Positions 1 through 9,152 of a stretch of DNA of 40,385 nt are shown one piece after another (within the stretch, counting starts at the first letter, position 1; each line of letters opens with the position of its first letter). A program made the position numbers and the translations under genes. The DNA is from Sphingosinicella sp. (lineage in GTDB: Bacteria > Pseudomonadota > Alphaproteobacteria > Sphingomonadales > Sphingomonadaceae): assembly GCF_013911755.1 (NCBI RefSeq), contig NZ_JACESP010000028.1, positions 1-40,385 of the forward strand. The letters run 5' to 3'. Below the pieces are notes generated by a model. The model did not search any database, was not told the origin of the DNA, and worked only from the letters and a program-made list of their open reading frames with translations.

Positions 1-257
1 GGCTCCGAATGCGGCGCGCACACCGTGCCCTACATCGAAGTGAAGAACCCCTCGGCGCAGATCGAGCACGAGGCGACGACGAGCAAGATCAGCGACGACC
101 AGCTCTTCTACGCCCAGTCGCGCGGCCTCGACCGCGAGGCGGCGGTGGCGCTCATCGTCAATGGTTTCGCGAAGGAGGTGCTCCAGCAGCTCCCTATGGA
201 ATTCGCCGTGGAGGCACAGAAGCTCCTCGGTATCAGTCTGGAAGGAAGCGTCGGCTG

Positions 258-258
<1 letters not shown>
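1..258 (+). CDS. sufB: SufB, C-terminal 85 residues (5' end outside window)
   Basis: C-terminal piece of SufB, the scaffold subunit of the SufBCD complex that assembles Fe-S clusters in the cytoplasm. The frame is open from base 1 and ends at TGA 256-258. Visible SufB hallmarks are the run PYIEVKNPSAQIEHEATTSK, the segment DDQLFYAQSRG, and the ending EFAVEAQKLLGISLEGSVG, which is close to the well-known end of E. coli SufB. The stop overlaps the sufC start (TGATG), so the two are translationally coupled. The start and the rest of the protein lie upstream and cannot be judged here. Confidence 0.96.
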
Positions 259-1000
<742 letters not shown>

Positions 1001-1004
<4 letters not shown>

Positions 1005-1753
1005 ACGCCCTCGCGCTCCCAACCCGCCGCGACGAAGCCTGGCGCTACAGCGACCTTGAGGCGCTCGGCGAGGTCTGGCCCGCCGGTGTCCAGTCCGAAA
1101 CCATCGCCGTTCCTGCCGGCGAAGCCCGCGCGCTCACGCTCGTGGCAGACGCTGCGCAGCCCGTCTCGGTGCGCGACTGGACCGTCACCATCGCAGACGG
1201 CGCCCGCCTCGACATCCACATCCTCAACGTCGGCGGCGGCTATGGCCGCGTCGCGCTCGACATCACGCTCGGCGAAGGATCGCATTTCGAACTCGGCGCC
1301 GCGCAGGTCGCGGGCGGCAAGACCACGCTCGAAATCGTCACCCACGTCCGCCATGCCGCCCCGAACGCCACCAGCCGCCAGACCGTGCGCACCGTGCTCG
1401 CGGGCCAGGCCACCGGCACCTATCTCGGCAAGGTCGCCGTCGATCGCGGCGCGCAGAAGACGGACGCCGCGCAATCGGTGAAGGCGATGCTACTCGATCG
1501 CACCGCGACGGCGAATGCCAAGCCCGAGCTTGAAATCTTCGCCGACGACGTGAAGTGTGCGCACGGCGCCACCGTCGGCGAGCTGGACGCGACGCAGTAT
1601 TTCTACCTCACCAGCCGCGGTCTGCCGCCTTCCGAAGCGCGGCGTCTGCTGTTGCAGGCCTTCCTCGCCGATGCCTTCGCGGGCATGGACGATGCAGAGG
1701 GGCGCGAAACGCTCGAAACCGCCGCGCTCGGCGCGCTGGAGCAGCTCGCATGA
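1001..1753 (+). CDS. sufD: SufD, Fe-S cluster assembly protein (short form)
   Basis: Partner of SufB in the SufBC2D scaffold. The protein has 250 residues, far shorter than E. coli SufD (about 420) but consistent with compact forms I associate with sphingomonads. The N-terminus reads RRDEAWRYSDLEAL, the typical SufD entry motif for Trp-Arg-Tyr-Ser/Thr. The middle is repetitive beta-helix-like sequence. The C-terminal half carries DVKCAHGATVGELD and YFYLTSRGLPPSEARRLLL, both diagnostic of the SufB/SufD family; the His in CAHGAT corresponds to the conserved interface His. The GTG start at 1001 overlaps the sufC stop. The stop overlaps the sufS start. Family is certain; the boundaries of the N-terminal shortening are inferred from length only. 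Confidence 0.94.
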
Positions 1754-2955
1754 ACGCGCTGACGCCCATCACCGTCTCGCGCCGCACGGATTTTCCCGGT
1801 GTCAGCGACTGGGCCTATCTCGATTCTGCCGCCACCGCGCAGAAGCCGCAGGCCGTGATCGATGCCGTCGCAGCCGCTTACGGCCCCGAGTACGCCACCG
1901 TGCATCGCGGCGTCTACGCGCGATCGGCGACGATGACCGAGCGTTTCGAGGCGGCCCGGAATACCGCCGCGCGTTTCATCAACGCCGCGAGCCCGAACGA
2001 GATCGTCTTCGTGCGCGGCGCGACCGAGGCGATCAACCTCGTCGCGCAGACGTGGGGGATCACTCTCAAGGCCGGCGACCGCATCCTGCTCTCGCGGCTG
2101 GAGCATCACTCGAACATCGTGCCGTGGCAGCTTCTCCGCGACCGCACCGGCATCGAGATCGACGTCGCGCCGCTCACCGCCGATCACCGTATCGACGAGG
2201 ATGCGCTGGAAGCGATGCTCACCTCCGCGCACAAGCTCGTCGCCGTCGCCCACGTCTCGAATGTGCTCGGCTCGGTCGCCGATATTGCCCGCATCGCCCG
2301 TGCCGCACACGCTGTCGGCGCGAAGCTGCTTGTCGATGGCTGCCAGGCGGTGCCGCGCATGAGCGTGGATGTGCAGGCGCTCGGCGCGGATTTCTACGCC
2401 TTCTCCGGCCACAAGCTCTACGGCCCCACCGGCATCGGCGTGCTGTGGGCGCGCGGTGACATCCTTTCGGCGATGCCGCCATGGCAAGGCGGCGGCTCGA
2501 TGATCGAGACGGTGACGTTTGAGAAGACCACCTATGCGCCCGCGCCCACCCGCTTCGAGGCAGGCACGCCGCATATCGTCGGCGCCGTCGGTCTCGCCGC
2601 CGCCATGGATTATGTGTCGGTGATCGGTTTGGACGCCATCGACGCGCACGAACGGCACCTCGCGGGCCTCGCGCGCGCAGAGCTGCGCAAGGTCAATTCG
2701 CTGCGCCTGTTCGGGCCGGAGGATTCCAGCGGCATCGTCAGTTTTGCGATGGAAGGGGTGCATCCCCACGACATCGGCACCATATTGGATGAAGAAGGCG
2801 TCGCGATCCGCGCCGGGCATCACTGCGCCCAGCCGCTGATGGACACGCTCGGCGTGCCGGCCACGGCGCGCGCCAGCTTCGGTGTTTACAGCGATGAAAG
2901 CGATGTCGAGCGGCTGCTTCGCGGCATCGCGCGGGTGAAGAGGATTTTTGGATGA
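1750..2955 (+). CDS. sufS: SufS, cysteine desulfurase (type II)
   Basis: PLP-dependent enzyme that removes sulfur from L-cysteine as an enzyme-bound persulfide and feeds SufBCD. The protein has 401 residues. The PLP Lys222 is in SGHKLYGPTGIG. The His in RLEHHSN (about 116-122) and the Asp/Gln in DGCQAV (196-201) are the cofactor contacts. The catalytic Cys359 lies in RAGHHCAQPL, the short-loop arrangement of group II (SufS) rather than IscS/NifS. The ATG at 1750 overlaps the sufD stop (ATGA). A longer in-frame reading upstream exists but lies inside sufD. No SufE gene is visible; the sulfur acceptor is not encoded in the visible part of the operon. Confidence 0.97.
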   Translation: MNALTPITVSRRTDFPGVSDWAYLDSAATAQKPQAVIDAVAAAYGPEYATVHRGVYARSATMTERFEAARNTAARFINAASPNEIVFVRGATEAINLVAQTWGITLKAGDRILLSRLEHHSNIVPWQLLRDRTGIEIDVAPLTADHRIDEDALEAMLTSAHKLVAVAHVSNVLGSVADIARIARAAHAVGAKLLVDGCQAVPRMSVDVQALGADFYAFSGHKLYGPTGIGVLWARGDILSAMPPWQGGGSMIETVTFEKTTYAPAPTRFEAGTPHIVGAVGLAAAMDYVSVIGLDAIDAHERHLAGLARAELRKVNSLRLFGPEDSSGIVSFAMEGVHPHDIGTILDEEGVAIRAGHHCAQPLMDTLGVPATARASFGVYSDESDVERLLRGIARVKRIFG

Positions 2956-3407
2956 GCGAGGACACGCGGCCCTACACGGTCGAAAACGTCGACGCCGCGC
3001 CTTCGGCGCCGGAACGCCCCGTGCTTCAGGAAGCGCGGCGCAAGGCGGATTATCTCGAAGGCTTTCTCAGCCAGAAGCCCGCTGCGCCCGATCCCGGCGC
3101 TCCGGGTGGCAGCGTCTACGATCAGGTCATCCAGGCGCTGCGCGAAATCTATGATCCCGAAATTCCGGTGAACATCTACGATCTCGGGCTCATTTACGGC
3201 GTCGACATCGTGGACGATCACGCCGTCGTCACCATGACGCTCACAACGCCGCACTGCCCCGTCGCCGAATCGATGCCCGCCGAAGTGGAAATCCGCGTCG
3301 GCAGCGTGCCCGGTGTCGGCTCGGCAGAGGTCAACCTCGTCTGGGATCCGCCGTGGGACCCGCAGAAGATGTCCGACGAGGCGAAGCTGGAGCTTGGAAT
3401 GCTATGA
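2952..3407 (+). CDS. SufT-like DUF59 (MIP18 family) Fe-S assembly protein
   Basis: DUF59/MIP18-fold protein of 151 residues embedded in the suf operon, as in many alphaproteobacteria where it is annotated as a SUF system assembly protein (SufT-like). Residues 1-50 are a variable, Ala/Pro-rich leader. The DUF59 domain follows, with VIQALREIYDPEIPVNIYDLG (about 59-79), the conserved TTPHCP with Cys102, and the C-terminal VWDPPWDPQKMS segment. Members are thought to help Fe-S maturation or cluster transfer to targets. The exact role is not settled, so I give no gene symbol. The ATG overlaps the sufS stop and the TGA overlaps the sufA start. Confidence 0.9.
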   Translation: MSEDTRPYTVENVDAAPSAPERPVLQEARRKADYLEGFLSQKPAAPDPGAPGGSVYDQVIQALREIYDPEIPVNIYDLGLIYGVDIVDDHAVVTMTLTTPHCPVAESMPAEVEIRVGSVPGVGSAEVNLVWDPPWDPQKMSDEAKLELGML

Positions 3408-3757
3408 GCACAATCGTCCGCGAACGCCCGGCGCCCATCGCGCTCACCGAGAACGCCAACGCGCGCATCGCCGCGATGATGGCGCGCGCGCCTGAAGGCA
3501 CGCTCGGCGTGCGACTGTCGACGCCCCGGCGCGGCTGCTCGGGCCTTGCCTACAGCATCGATTACGTCACCGAGGCGAAGCCGGGTGACGAGCGCATCGA
3601 AACGCCCGGCGGCACCCTGTTCGTCGATGGCGGCTCGCTGCTCTACCTGATCGGCAGCCGCATGGACTGGAAGGAAGACGATTTCACTGCCGGCTTCGTC
3701 TTCGAAAACCCGAACGCCAAGGGCAGTTGCGGCTGCGGAGAGAGCTTCACCGTCTGA
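3404..3757 (+). CDS. sufA: SufA/IscA-type A-type carrier
   Basis: A-type Fe-S carrier (HesB/IscA/SufA family, 117 residues) that accepts clusters from SufBCD and passes them to apoproteins. The three invariant cysteines are all present: Cys45 in RRGCSGLAY, and Cys109 and Cys111 in GSCGCGES near the C-terminus. The segment VDGGSLLYLIG is the family's beta/alpha core. The ATG at 3404 overlaps the stop of the preceding gene (ATGA), so I prefer it to an earlier in-frame start at 3353 inside that gene. It is the last gene of the operon; 23 bases separate it from the next ORF, with no obvious terminator. Confidence 0.93.
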   Translation: MSTIVRERPAPIALTENANARIAAMMARAPEGTLGVRLSTPRRGCSGLAYSIDYVTEAKPGDERIETPGGTLFVDGGSLLYLIGSRMDWKEDDFTAGFVFENPNAKGSCGCGESFTV

Positions 3758-3780
3758 GGCTTTGCGGTTACGAAAGCGGG

Positions 3781-5007
3781 ATGAAAACACTTCGTGTCGC
3801 TTTCGCCGCCGCCCTCCTTGCCACCACCGCCCACGCCCAATCGCTGCCATCCGCGGTGCCGGCACCCATCGTCGATGGTCACAACGATCTGCCGTGGGCG
3901 CTGCGTCAGGAAAACGGCAGCCGTACCAGCGACTTCGATTTTCGCAACCTGCCGGAACGGCTGCGCGGCAAGGTCGTCACCGATTTCACGATGATGAAGG
4001 CGGGCGGCGTCGGCGGCCAGTTCTGGTCGGTTTACGTACCCGCCGATACCGAAGGCCCCGAAGCCGTTCGCCAGACGCTCGACCAGATCGACATCATGCA
4101 GCGCCTGATCGACGCGAACCCGTCGATGCTCGTCAAAACCAGCACCGTCGACGACTTCGAGCGCGCCATGAAGGCGGGCAAGATCGCGTCGCTGTTCGGT
4201 GTGGAGGGCGGCCATTCGATCGGCAATTCGCTCGGCGTGCTTCGCCAGTTCCACGCGCTCGGTGCGCGCTACATGACGCTGACGCACGGCAAGACGACGG
4301 CGTGGGCCGACAGCGCTACCGATGCGCCCAGGCACAACGGCCTCGCCCCCTTCGGAAAGGAGGTCGTGCGCGAAATGAATCGCCTCGGCATGCTCGTCGA
4401 TCTCAGCCACGTCACGCCGAAGGTGATGCACGACGCGCTCGACGTGAGTGCCGCACCGGTTATCTTCAGCCATTCGGCGGCAAAAGCCGTGCAGAATCGG
4501 CCGCGTAACGTGCCGGACGACGTGCTCGTTCGCCTCAAGGACAATGGAGGCGTCATCATGGTGTTCTTCGCCGAGGATGCGGTGGCGGAAAACGTGGCGG
4601 CGTGGAAACGCGAGCAGGCCGCGCAAAAGGCGCGGCTCGGCTACGATCATCCGGACCGGCCGGATCTCGTCGAGAAGGGCCTCGCCGACTGGCGCGCGGC
4701 CAATCCGCAGCCGCACGCGAACGTGGCGCTGATCGCCGATCATATCGATCATATCCGCAAGGTGGCGGGGATCGACGTTATCGGCATCGGTTCGGATTTC
4801 GACGGGCTTTCGAGCTACCCGCAGGGGCTCGGCACGGTCGCGGACTACCCGGCGCTGTTCGCCGAATTGCAGAAGCGGGGCTATTCGAAGGCCGATCTTG
4901 CGAAGATCGCCAGCGGCAACATCCTGCGCGTGATGCGTCAGGCCGAAAAGGTCTCGGCCCGGCTCAAGGCTGAGCGCGGGCCGAGCGAGGTGGGGTTTAC
5001 TGGCTAA
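3781..5007 (+). CDS. Exported membrane dipeptidase (peptidase family M19)
   Basis: Zinc dipeptidase of the renal dipeptidase family, 408 residues. A cleavable signal peptide covers about residues 1-20 (positively charged start, Ala-rich core, cut after AHA), so it should act in the periplasm on dipeptides. Metal ligands are in place: His34 and Asp36 in DGHNDLPW, Glu142 in VEGGHS, His210 in DLSHV, His231 in FSHSAAK, and Asp339 in GSDFDG. The ATG at 3781 begins exactly at the signal peptide; an in-frame reading upstream runs into the end of sufA. It is the first of two M19 genes in the window, the other being membrane-anchored (17888-19045). The physiological substrate is unknown. Confidence 0.92.
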   Translation: MKTLRVAFAAALLATTAHAQSLPSAVPAPIVDGHNDLPWALRQENGSRTSDFDFRNLPERLRGKVVTDFTMMKAGGVGGQFWSVYVPADTEGPEAVRQTLDQIDIMQRLIDANPSMLVKTSTVDDFERAMKAGKIASLFGVEGGHSIGNSLGVLRQFHALGARYMTLTHGKTTAWADSATDAPRHNGLAPFGKEVVREMNRLGMLVDLSHVTPKVMHDALDVSAAPVIFSHSAAKAVQNRPRNVPDDVLVRLKDNGGVIMVFFAEDAVAENVAAWKREQAAQKARLGYDHPDRPDLVEKGLADWRAANPQPHANVALIADHIDHIRKVAGIDVIGIGSDFDGLSSYPQGLGTVADYPALFAELQKRGYSKADLAKIASGNILRVMRQAEKVSARLKAERGPSEVGFTG

Positions 5008-5010
5008 ACG

Positions 5011-5625
5011 CTACGCAGCCAGCGCGAACCCTTCTGCACCGAGTTTTTTGAGTTCATCGGCCGCAGCGGCGATCGATTCCGTGCGCGCTTCGGGCGAAAT
5101 CGCCAGGCGTTCGGCGCGGACGAAAGTGATGTCGGTGATGCCGATGAAGTTCAACATGGCGCGGATGTGCGGTTCCTGCGCGTCGAGCGCCTTGCCGTCG
5201 CCTTCGCTGTAGAAGCCGCCGCGCGTCTCGACGACGATGACGCGCTTGCCGGAAAGATAACCGACAGGCCCTTCCGCCGTGTAGTGGAAGGTCACGCCGG
5301 CGCGCAGCACGCGGTCGAACCAGCTCTTGAGGTTCGATGTGATGCCGAAATTGTACATCGGCGCGCCGATCACGAGGACGTCCGCGGCCTGAAGTTCGGC
5401 GATCAGTTCATCGGAAAGCGCGCGTTCGGCGGTGGCTTCCGGGCCATCCGCGCCGCTGAAACCGCCGAGCGTGGTGCCCGAAAGATGCGGTAATGGGTTG
5501 GTGCCGACGTCGCGGGTCGTAACGTTTGCACGCGTTCCCAGGGTGGTGAGGAAATCATTGATGAGGCCCCGCGACGCCGATGCGTCGCCGAGTACGCTGC
5601 TTTGCACGACAAGAATATTCTGCAT
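5011..5625 (-). CDS. azoR: AzoR-type FMN-dependent NADH:quinone/azo oxidoreductase
   Basis: Flavodoxin-fold FMN reductase of 204 residues. The N-terminal phosphate-binding loop follows the first strand (ILVVQSSVLGDASASR). The FMN/substrate loop is GAPMYNFGITSNLKSWFD, diagnostic of the AzoR family, followed by LSGKRVIVVETRGG. Such enzymes do two-electron reduction of quinones and azo dyes and protect against thiol and electrophile stress. The ATG at 5623-5625 has AAGGA upstream. It is divergent from the LysR gene, with 93 bases between them holding an inverted repeat (5675-5698), a usual layout for a LysR-controlled detoxification gene. It converges with the dipeptidase gene, 3 bases apart. 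Confidence 0.92.
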   Translation of the reverse strand: MQNILVVQSSVLGDASASRGLINDFLTTLGTRANVTTRDVGTNPLPHLSGTTLGGFSGADGPEATAERALSDELIAELQAADVLVIGAPMYNFGITSNLKSWFDRVLRAGVTFHYTAEGPVGYLSGKRVIVVETRGGFYSEGDGKALDAQEPHIRAMLNFIGITDITFVRAERLAISPEARTESIAAAADELKKLGAEGFALAA

Positions 5626-5674
5626 GGGTCTGGTCCTTGTTCTCGGTTGCAGACCCCTAGCTAATGTGCGACCG

Positions 5675-5698
5675 GTGTTGCCGATAGCGCAGCAACAC
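5675..5698. promoter_or_regulatory. Inverted repeat between azoR and its LysR gene
   Basis: GTGTTGC at 5675-5681 is matched perfectly by GCAACAC at 5692-5698 across a 10-base spacer. The site lies in the 93-base divergent intergenic region, about 50 bases upstream of azoR and about 20 upstream of the regulator. LysR proteins bind T-N11-A-type dyads in such positions, and the repeat contains a T-N11-A (5679/5691). Binding by the neighbouring regulator is inference. Confidence 0.6.
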
Positions 5699-5718
5699 GA
5701 ACACCGGAGTTGCATGAA

Positions 5719-6657
5719 ATGGAACAGTCGAGCGACCTTTCCGATATCGCGGCGCTCGTCGCGGTCGTCGAAACCGGCAGCTTCAGCCGCGCTGCGGAGC
5801 GGCTCGGCATCTCGAAGTCGATCGTCAGCCGCCGCGTCGCCCGGCTTGAAGCCGCGCTCGGTGCACGATTGCTGACGCGCAGCGCGCAGGGCGCGCGGCC
5901 GACCGATGTCGGCGTGGACTATTTCGGCCGCGTGCGGGAGGCGATCGCCGGTCTTGAAGCCGCGCGCGATGCGGTTGCCGCGGCGATGGCCGAGATCGCG
6001 GGGCCGATACGGCTGTCCGCACCGCTTTCGTTTGGTCTCGCCTATCTCGCGCCCGTGCTCGCCGAATTCGCGGCCGCGCATTCGCGCGTCGAGTTCGACA
6101 TCGCTTTTGACGACCGCCGTGCCGACATCATCGGCGAAGGGCTCGATCTGGCCGTCCGCATCGGCCAGCTAGCCGATTCGACGCTCATCGCGCGCAAGCT
6201 CGCCCCGATCCGCGCCGTCGCGATTGCGAGCCCCGCCTATCTCGCGCGGATGGGAACGCCGTTGCATCCGCGCGAGATCGCGGATCACGACGTGCTCCAA
6301 TATGCGAATGTCGCCCCCTCGGAAGCCTGGCGGTTCGAAATCGACGGGCGCAGCGAATATGTGAAGGGCCGCACACGGCTCCGTGCGAACAGCGGCGAGA
6401 TGCTGCTCGCGGCGGCGGAAGCCGGTCTCGGCATCGCCATGCTGCCCACCTTCATCGCTTCCCCGTCGATCGCGAAGGGAAGCGTCGAGATCGTGCTCGC
6501 CGACTGGGCACCGGCTGAAACCGGCCTCTATGCCGTCATGCCGCCCGGCCGCAGCGCGACCGCGCGTGTGCGCGCGCTTGTCGATTTCCTCGCCGCCCGC
6601 TTCGGCCCCGAACCGACGTGGGACCCGTGCTGGCGGGCGATGAAAGAGGTTCGTTAG
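5719..6657 (+). CDS. LysR-family transcriptional regulator
   Basis: LysR-type regulator, 312 residues. The winged helix-turn-helix occupies about 5-65, with SFSRAAERLGISKSIVSRRV as the recognition segment. The effector-binding domain (about 90-295) includes PIRLSAPLSFGLAYLAP and GEGLDLAVRIG, typical of the subgroup near quinone/azoreductase genes. Start: the ATG at 5719 has GGAG ending 10 bases upstream. A TTG at 5710 would add three residues but sits right against the GGAG, so I reject it. Divergent from azoR with a dyad in between, it probably controls azoR and itself. The 3' end overlaps the convergent HerA-like gene by 3-4 bases. Confidence 0.93.
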   Translation: MEQSSDLSDIAALVAVVETGSFSRAAERLGISKSIVSRRVARLEAALGARLLTRSAQGARPTDVGVDYFGRVREAIAGLEAARDAVAAAMAEIAGPIRLSAPLSFGLAYLAPVLAEFAAAHSRVEFDIAFDDRRADIIGEGLDLAVRIGQLADSTLIARKLAPIRAVAIASPAYLARMGTPLHPREIADHDVLQYANVAPSEAWRFEIDGRSEYVKGRTRLRANSGEMLLAAAEAGLGIAMLPTFIASPSIAKGSVEIVLADWAPAETGLYAVMPPGRSATARVRALVDFLAARFGPEPTWDPCWRAMKEVR

Positions 6658-8339
6658 CCGCGACCCTGCCCGCGCCAGCGATGGATGGTGCGGCTGAGGA
6701 TTCCGGCTTCGTCACCTTCCTCGGTCCAGAGCTGGCTGAACAGTGGATCGTCCGATGCGGGGCGAAGCTGCGGCGCGAGGTCGTCGAGCCGGACGCGGAT
6801 CGGGATCGAAACACCCTCGCCGCAGATGATGCATTCGCGGTTGCGGAGCGCCGGGATCGAATCGAGGAAGCCGCGTGCGCCTTCCGGCATCGCGTTGCGC
6901 ACGTACATCTGGTCGCGTTCGTTGTTGAGACGCATGGAGATGATCGTGCCGCACTGCGACAGCACGCCTTCGGCAAGGTCCGATGGGCGCTGCGTGATAA
7001 GGCCCAGCGAAACGCCGTATTTACGGCCTTCCTTGGCGATGCGTTCGAGAACCTTGCGAACCGCGACGCCCTTCGTCTCGCGGTCTGACGGCACGTAGCG
7101 GTGCGCCTCTTCGCAGACGAGCAGGATCGGGCGTTGCGGTTCACGGCGTGCCCAGATCGCATAGTCGAACACCATGCGCGCGAGCACCGCGACCACCACG
7201 GTCACGATGTCGGAGGGCACGCCCGACAGGTCGACGATCGAGATCGGCTTGCCTTCCGCGGGAAGCCGGAAAATCTTCGAAAGGAACGGCGCCATCGAAT
7301 CCGAAACGAGCAGGCCGTTGAACATGAATGCGTAGCGCGGATCGCCCTTCAGCTCCTCGATCTTGGTTTTCAGGCGCATGTACGGGCCGAGATCGCTCGC
7401 CTTGTCGAGCTTGCCCATCTGCGCGTTGATGGCGCCGAGCAGGTCCGAAAGCAGGTAGGGCACGGGCGAATCGACCGTCATCTTCCCGAGCGATTCGGCG
7501 ATCCGGCTCTTGGAGCGTGCGGCGAGCAGGCACTTGGCCAGCACGTCCATATCCCGCTCGCGCTCGGCACCGTCGGTGGTGATGAAGACCTCGCAGTGCT
7601 CCTCGAAGTTCATCAGCCAGTACGGCAGGTTGAGGTTGTCGACGTTGAAGATCATGCCGTTCGAGCTGAACGCGGCGGCGTATTCGCCGTGCGGATCGAG
7701 CATCATGATGTGGCCCTTGGGCGCCTTCTCGACGATGCGGTGCAGGATCAGCGCGGCGCTCGTCGATTTACCCGTACCCGTGGAGCCGAGCAGCGCGAAG
7801 TGCTTGCCGAGCATCGCATCGATGAGCAGTGAGCCCCGCACGTCCTCGGTGGGGTAGACGGTGCCGATTTCGATGTGCGGGCGGTCTTCGGCGGCGAACA
7901 CGAGCACGAGGTCGGCGCGCGAGACGGTGAACACATCGTCGCCCGGCACGGGATAGCGCGTCACGCCGCGGCGGAACGCCTTCATCGATCCGGTCGCGGG
8001 GTCTTCGGGGCCTTCGCCGAGGAAGTCGATGTGCGAGAAGATGGTCGCGCCTGCCTCGTCCATGCGCATGTCGCGGACGTTGCCGAGCAGCCAGAGGTCG
8101 CCGACGCGCATCTTAACCTGGCTGCCGACCTGCCCGGACATGGCGACGGTCGTGTCCTCGTGGCCGGTGATCGCCTTCAGCTGCGTCGGGTCGAGGCTGC
8201 AGATCGCGGAGCCGCCGGCGATCTCGCGCACGCGGCCGATCACGCACGTGCTGGGCAGGCTTGCGGCCTTCTGGGGCTGCATGAAGACGTTGTGACCATC
8301 GGCCGACGACGCGCTCACCGGCATGAACGACTGATCCAA
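6654..8339 (-). CDS. HerA-like ATPase (HAS-barrel plus DUF87)
   Basis: Hexameric-translocase-type P-loop ATPase of the HerA/FtsK clade, about 561 residues. Residues ~30-165 look like the beta-rich HAS-barrel. Walker A is GSTGTGKS (185-192), followed by MLDPHGEY. Walker B is ILLVCEEAHRYV, and the sensor-like LITQRPSDL follows. In archaea HerA pairs with the nuclease NurA in end resection. No NurA-like gene is adjacent here, so the bacterial role is unknown. Start: an AAGGAG sits 6 bases before a TTG at 8339. A GTG at 8354 would place that AAGGAG inside the coding region, and an ATG at 8324 is 21 bases from it. I use the TTG with moderate confidence. The stop is shared with the convergent LysR gene. 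Confidence 0.88.
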   Translation of the reverse strand: MDQSFMPVSASSADGHNVFMQPQKAASLPSTCVIGRVREIAGGSAICSLDPTQLKAITGHEDTTVAMSGQVGSQVKMRVGDLWLLGNVRDMRMDEAGATIFSHIDFLGEGPEDPATGSMKAFRRGVTRYPVPGDDVFTVSRADLVLVFAAEDRPHIEIGTVYPTEDVRGSLLIDAMLGKHFALLGSTGTGKSTSAALILHRIVEKAPKGHIMMLDPHGEYAAAFSSNGMIFNVDNLNLPYWLMNFEEHCEVFITTDGAERERDMDVLAKCLLAARSKSRIAESLGKMTVDSPVPYLLSDLLGAINAQMGKLDKASDLGPYMRLKTKIEELKGDPRYAFMFNGLLVSDSMAPFLSKIFRLPAEGKPISIVDLSGVPSDIVTVVVAVLARMVFDYAIWARREPQRPILLVCEEAHRYVPSDRETKGVAVRKVLERIAKEGRKYGVSLGLITQRPSDLAEGVLSQCGTIISMRLNNERDQMYVRNAMPEGARGFLDSIPALRNRECIICGEGVSIPIRVRLDDLAPQLRPASDDPLFSQLWTEEGDEAGILSRTIHRWRGQGRG

Positions 8340-8405
8340 GACGTACTCCTTCACTGCGATAAGGCTTTGCCGCAGCGGTGTAACAGCGAAGGGATAAAGA
8401 AGCGT

Positions 8406-9152
8406 TTATCGCCGCGTGAAGAGCCCGGCGGTCCAGCCGAGCAGCAGCGCCAGTACGACCGCGAGCATCCCGTAGGAGAAGCTGTGCTCCTCGGCAGCGA
8501 CGGAGACCTGCCGCTCGAAGCCGGATTTGTCGATGCTGATCTCGCGCATCGCGCTCGCCACCACCTTGCCCTCGTCGATCAGGTGGATTTCGACCGTGTA
8601 ATTGCCCACGGGCACCTGGCTCGGAATCTGGATGCGGGCGCGGTAGAGCACGTTTTCGGTAAGTTCGACTCCCTGCGCATCATCGGAATACAGACCCTCG
8701 CGGCGGCGCAGGCTGAGAAAGCCCTGCTCGAACGTGCGAATATCGCTGGCATCGCTCGAAACCGGCGAAAGCTGCAGGTGCGAGAGGCCCAGCTCGTAGA
8801 TCGCAGCCGTCTCGTCGTTGACCAGCTTCGAAATCGGGCGCGTCGTTGCGACGCTGTAGAACGACGGCGCCGTCTCGAAGCGCACCGCGCGCGTGTTGAT
8901 CCAGATGCCCGCGACGCGCGCCTTGCGCCGCACCGTCACCGCCTCCGGTGGTCCGCGCACGATCACTGCGATGTCGGGACGCTCGTCGGGCGTCTGCCCG
9001 CCCGGATACTGGATCGCACCGAAGATCAGCAGTTCGGCGCCCGCGAAGCTGTAGACGATGTCGATCTTGCTGTGGCTGATATCGGTGATCAGCCGCGGCG
9101 GCGCCGCCGCCGACAGCAGCAGAAAGAATAGGGGCAGCCAGAATCGCTTCAT
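8406..9152 (-). CDS. TIGR02186-family membrane-anchored periplasmic protein
   Basis: 248 residues of the alphaproteobacterial TIGR02186 type. There is an N-terminal signal (about 1-17, hydrophobic, Ala-rich end), a periplasmic beta-rich body with ISHSKIDIVYSFAGAELLIFG and GNYTVEIHLIDEGKVV, and one C-terminal membrane helix (about 225-245, ending GLFTRR). The body resembles an immunoglobulin-like fold. Function is unknown. Family members sit next to sulfite exporter-like permeases, and here the ATG overlaps the stop of the TSUP gene (ATGA), so the two proteins are made together and may work together in anion export. The stop is TAA at 8406-8408. Confidence 0.85.
   Translation of the reverse strand: MKRFWLPLFFLLLSAAAPPRLITDISHSKIDIVYSFAGAELLIFGAIQYPGGQTPDERPDIAVIVRGPPEAVTVRRKARVAGIWINTRAVRFETAPSFYSVATTRPISKLVNDETAAIYELGLSHLQLSPVSSDASDIRTFEQGFLSLRRREGLYSDDAQGVELTENVLYRARIQIPSQVPVGNYTVEIHLIDEGKVVASAMREISIDKSGFERQVSVAAEEHSFSYGMLAVVLALLLGWTAGLFTRR

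Noticed and set aside
1603-2823. 406-codon open frame on the minus strand
   Set aside because: Antisense to sufS, which is unmistakable on the plus strand.
7875-9131. 418-codon open frame on the plus strand
   Set aside because: Runs antisense across two well-supported genes (HerA-like and TIGR02186) and shows no domain.
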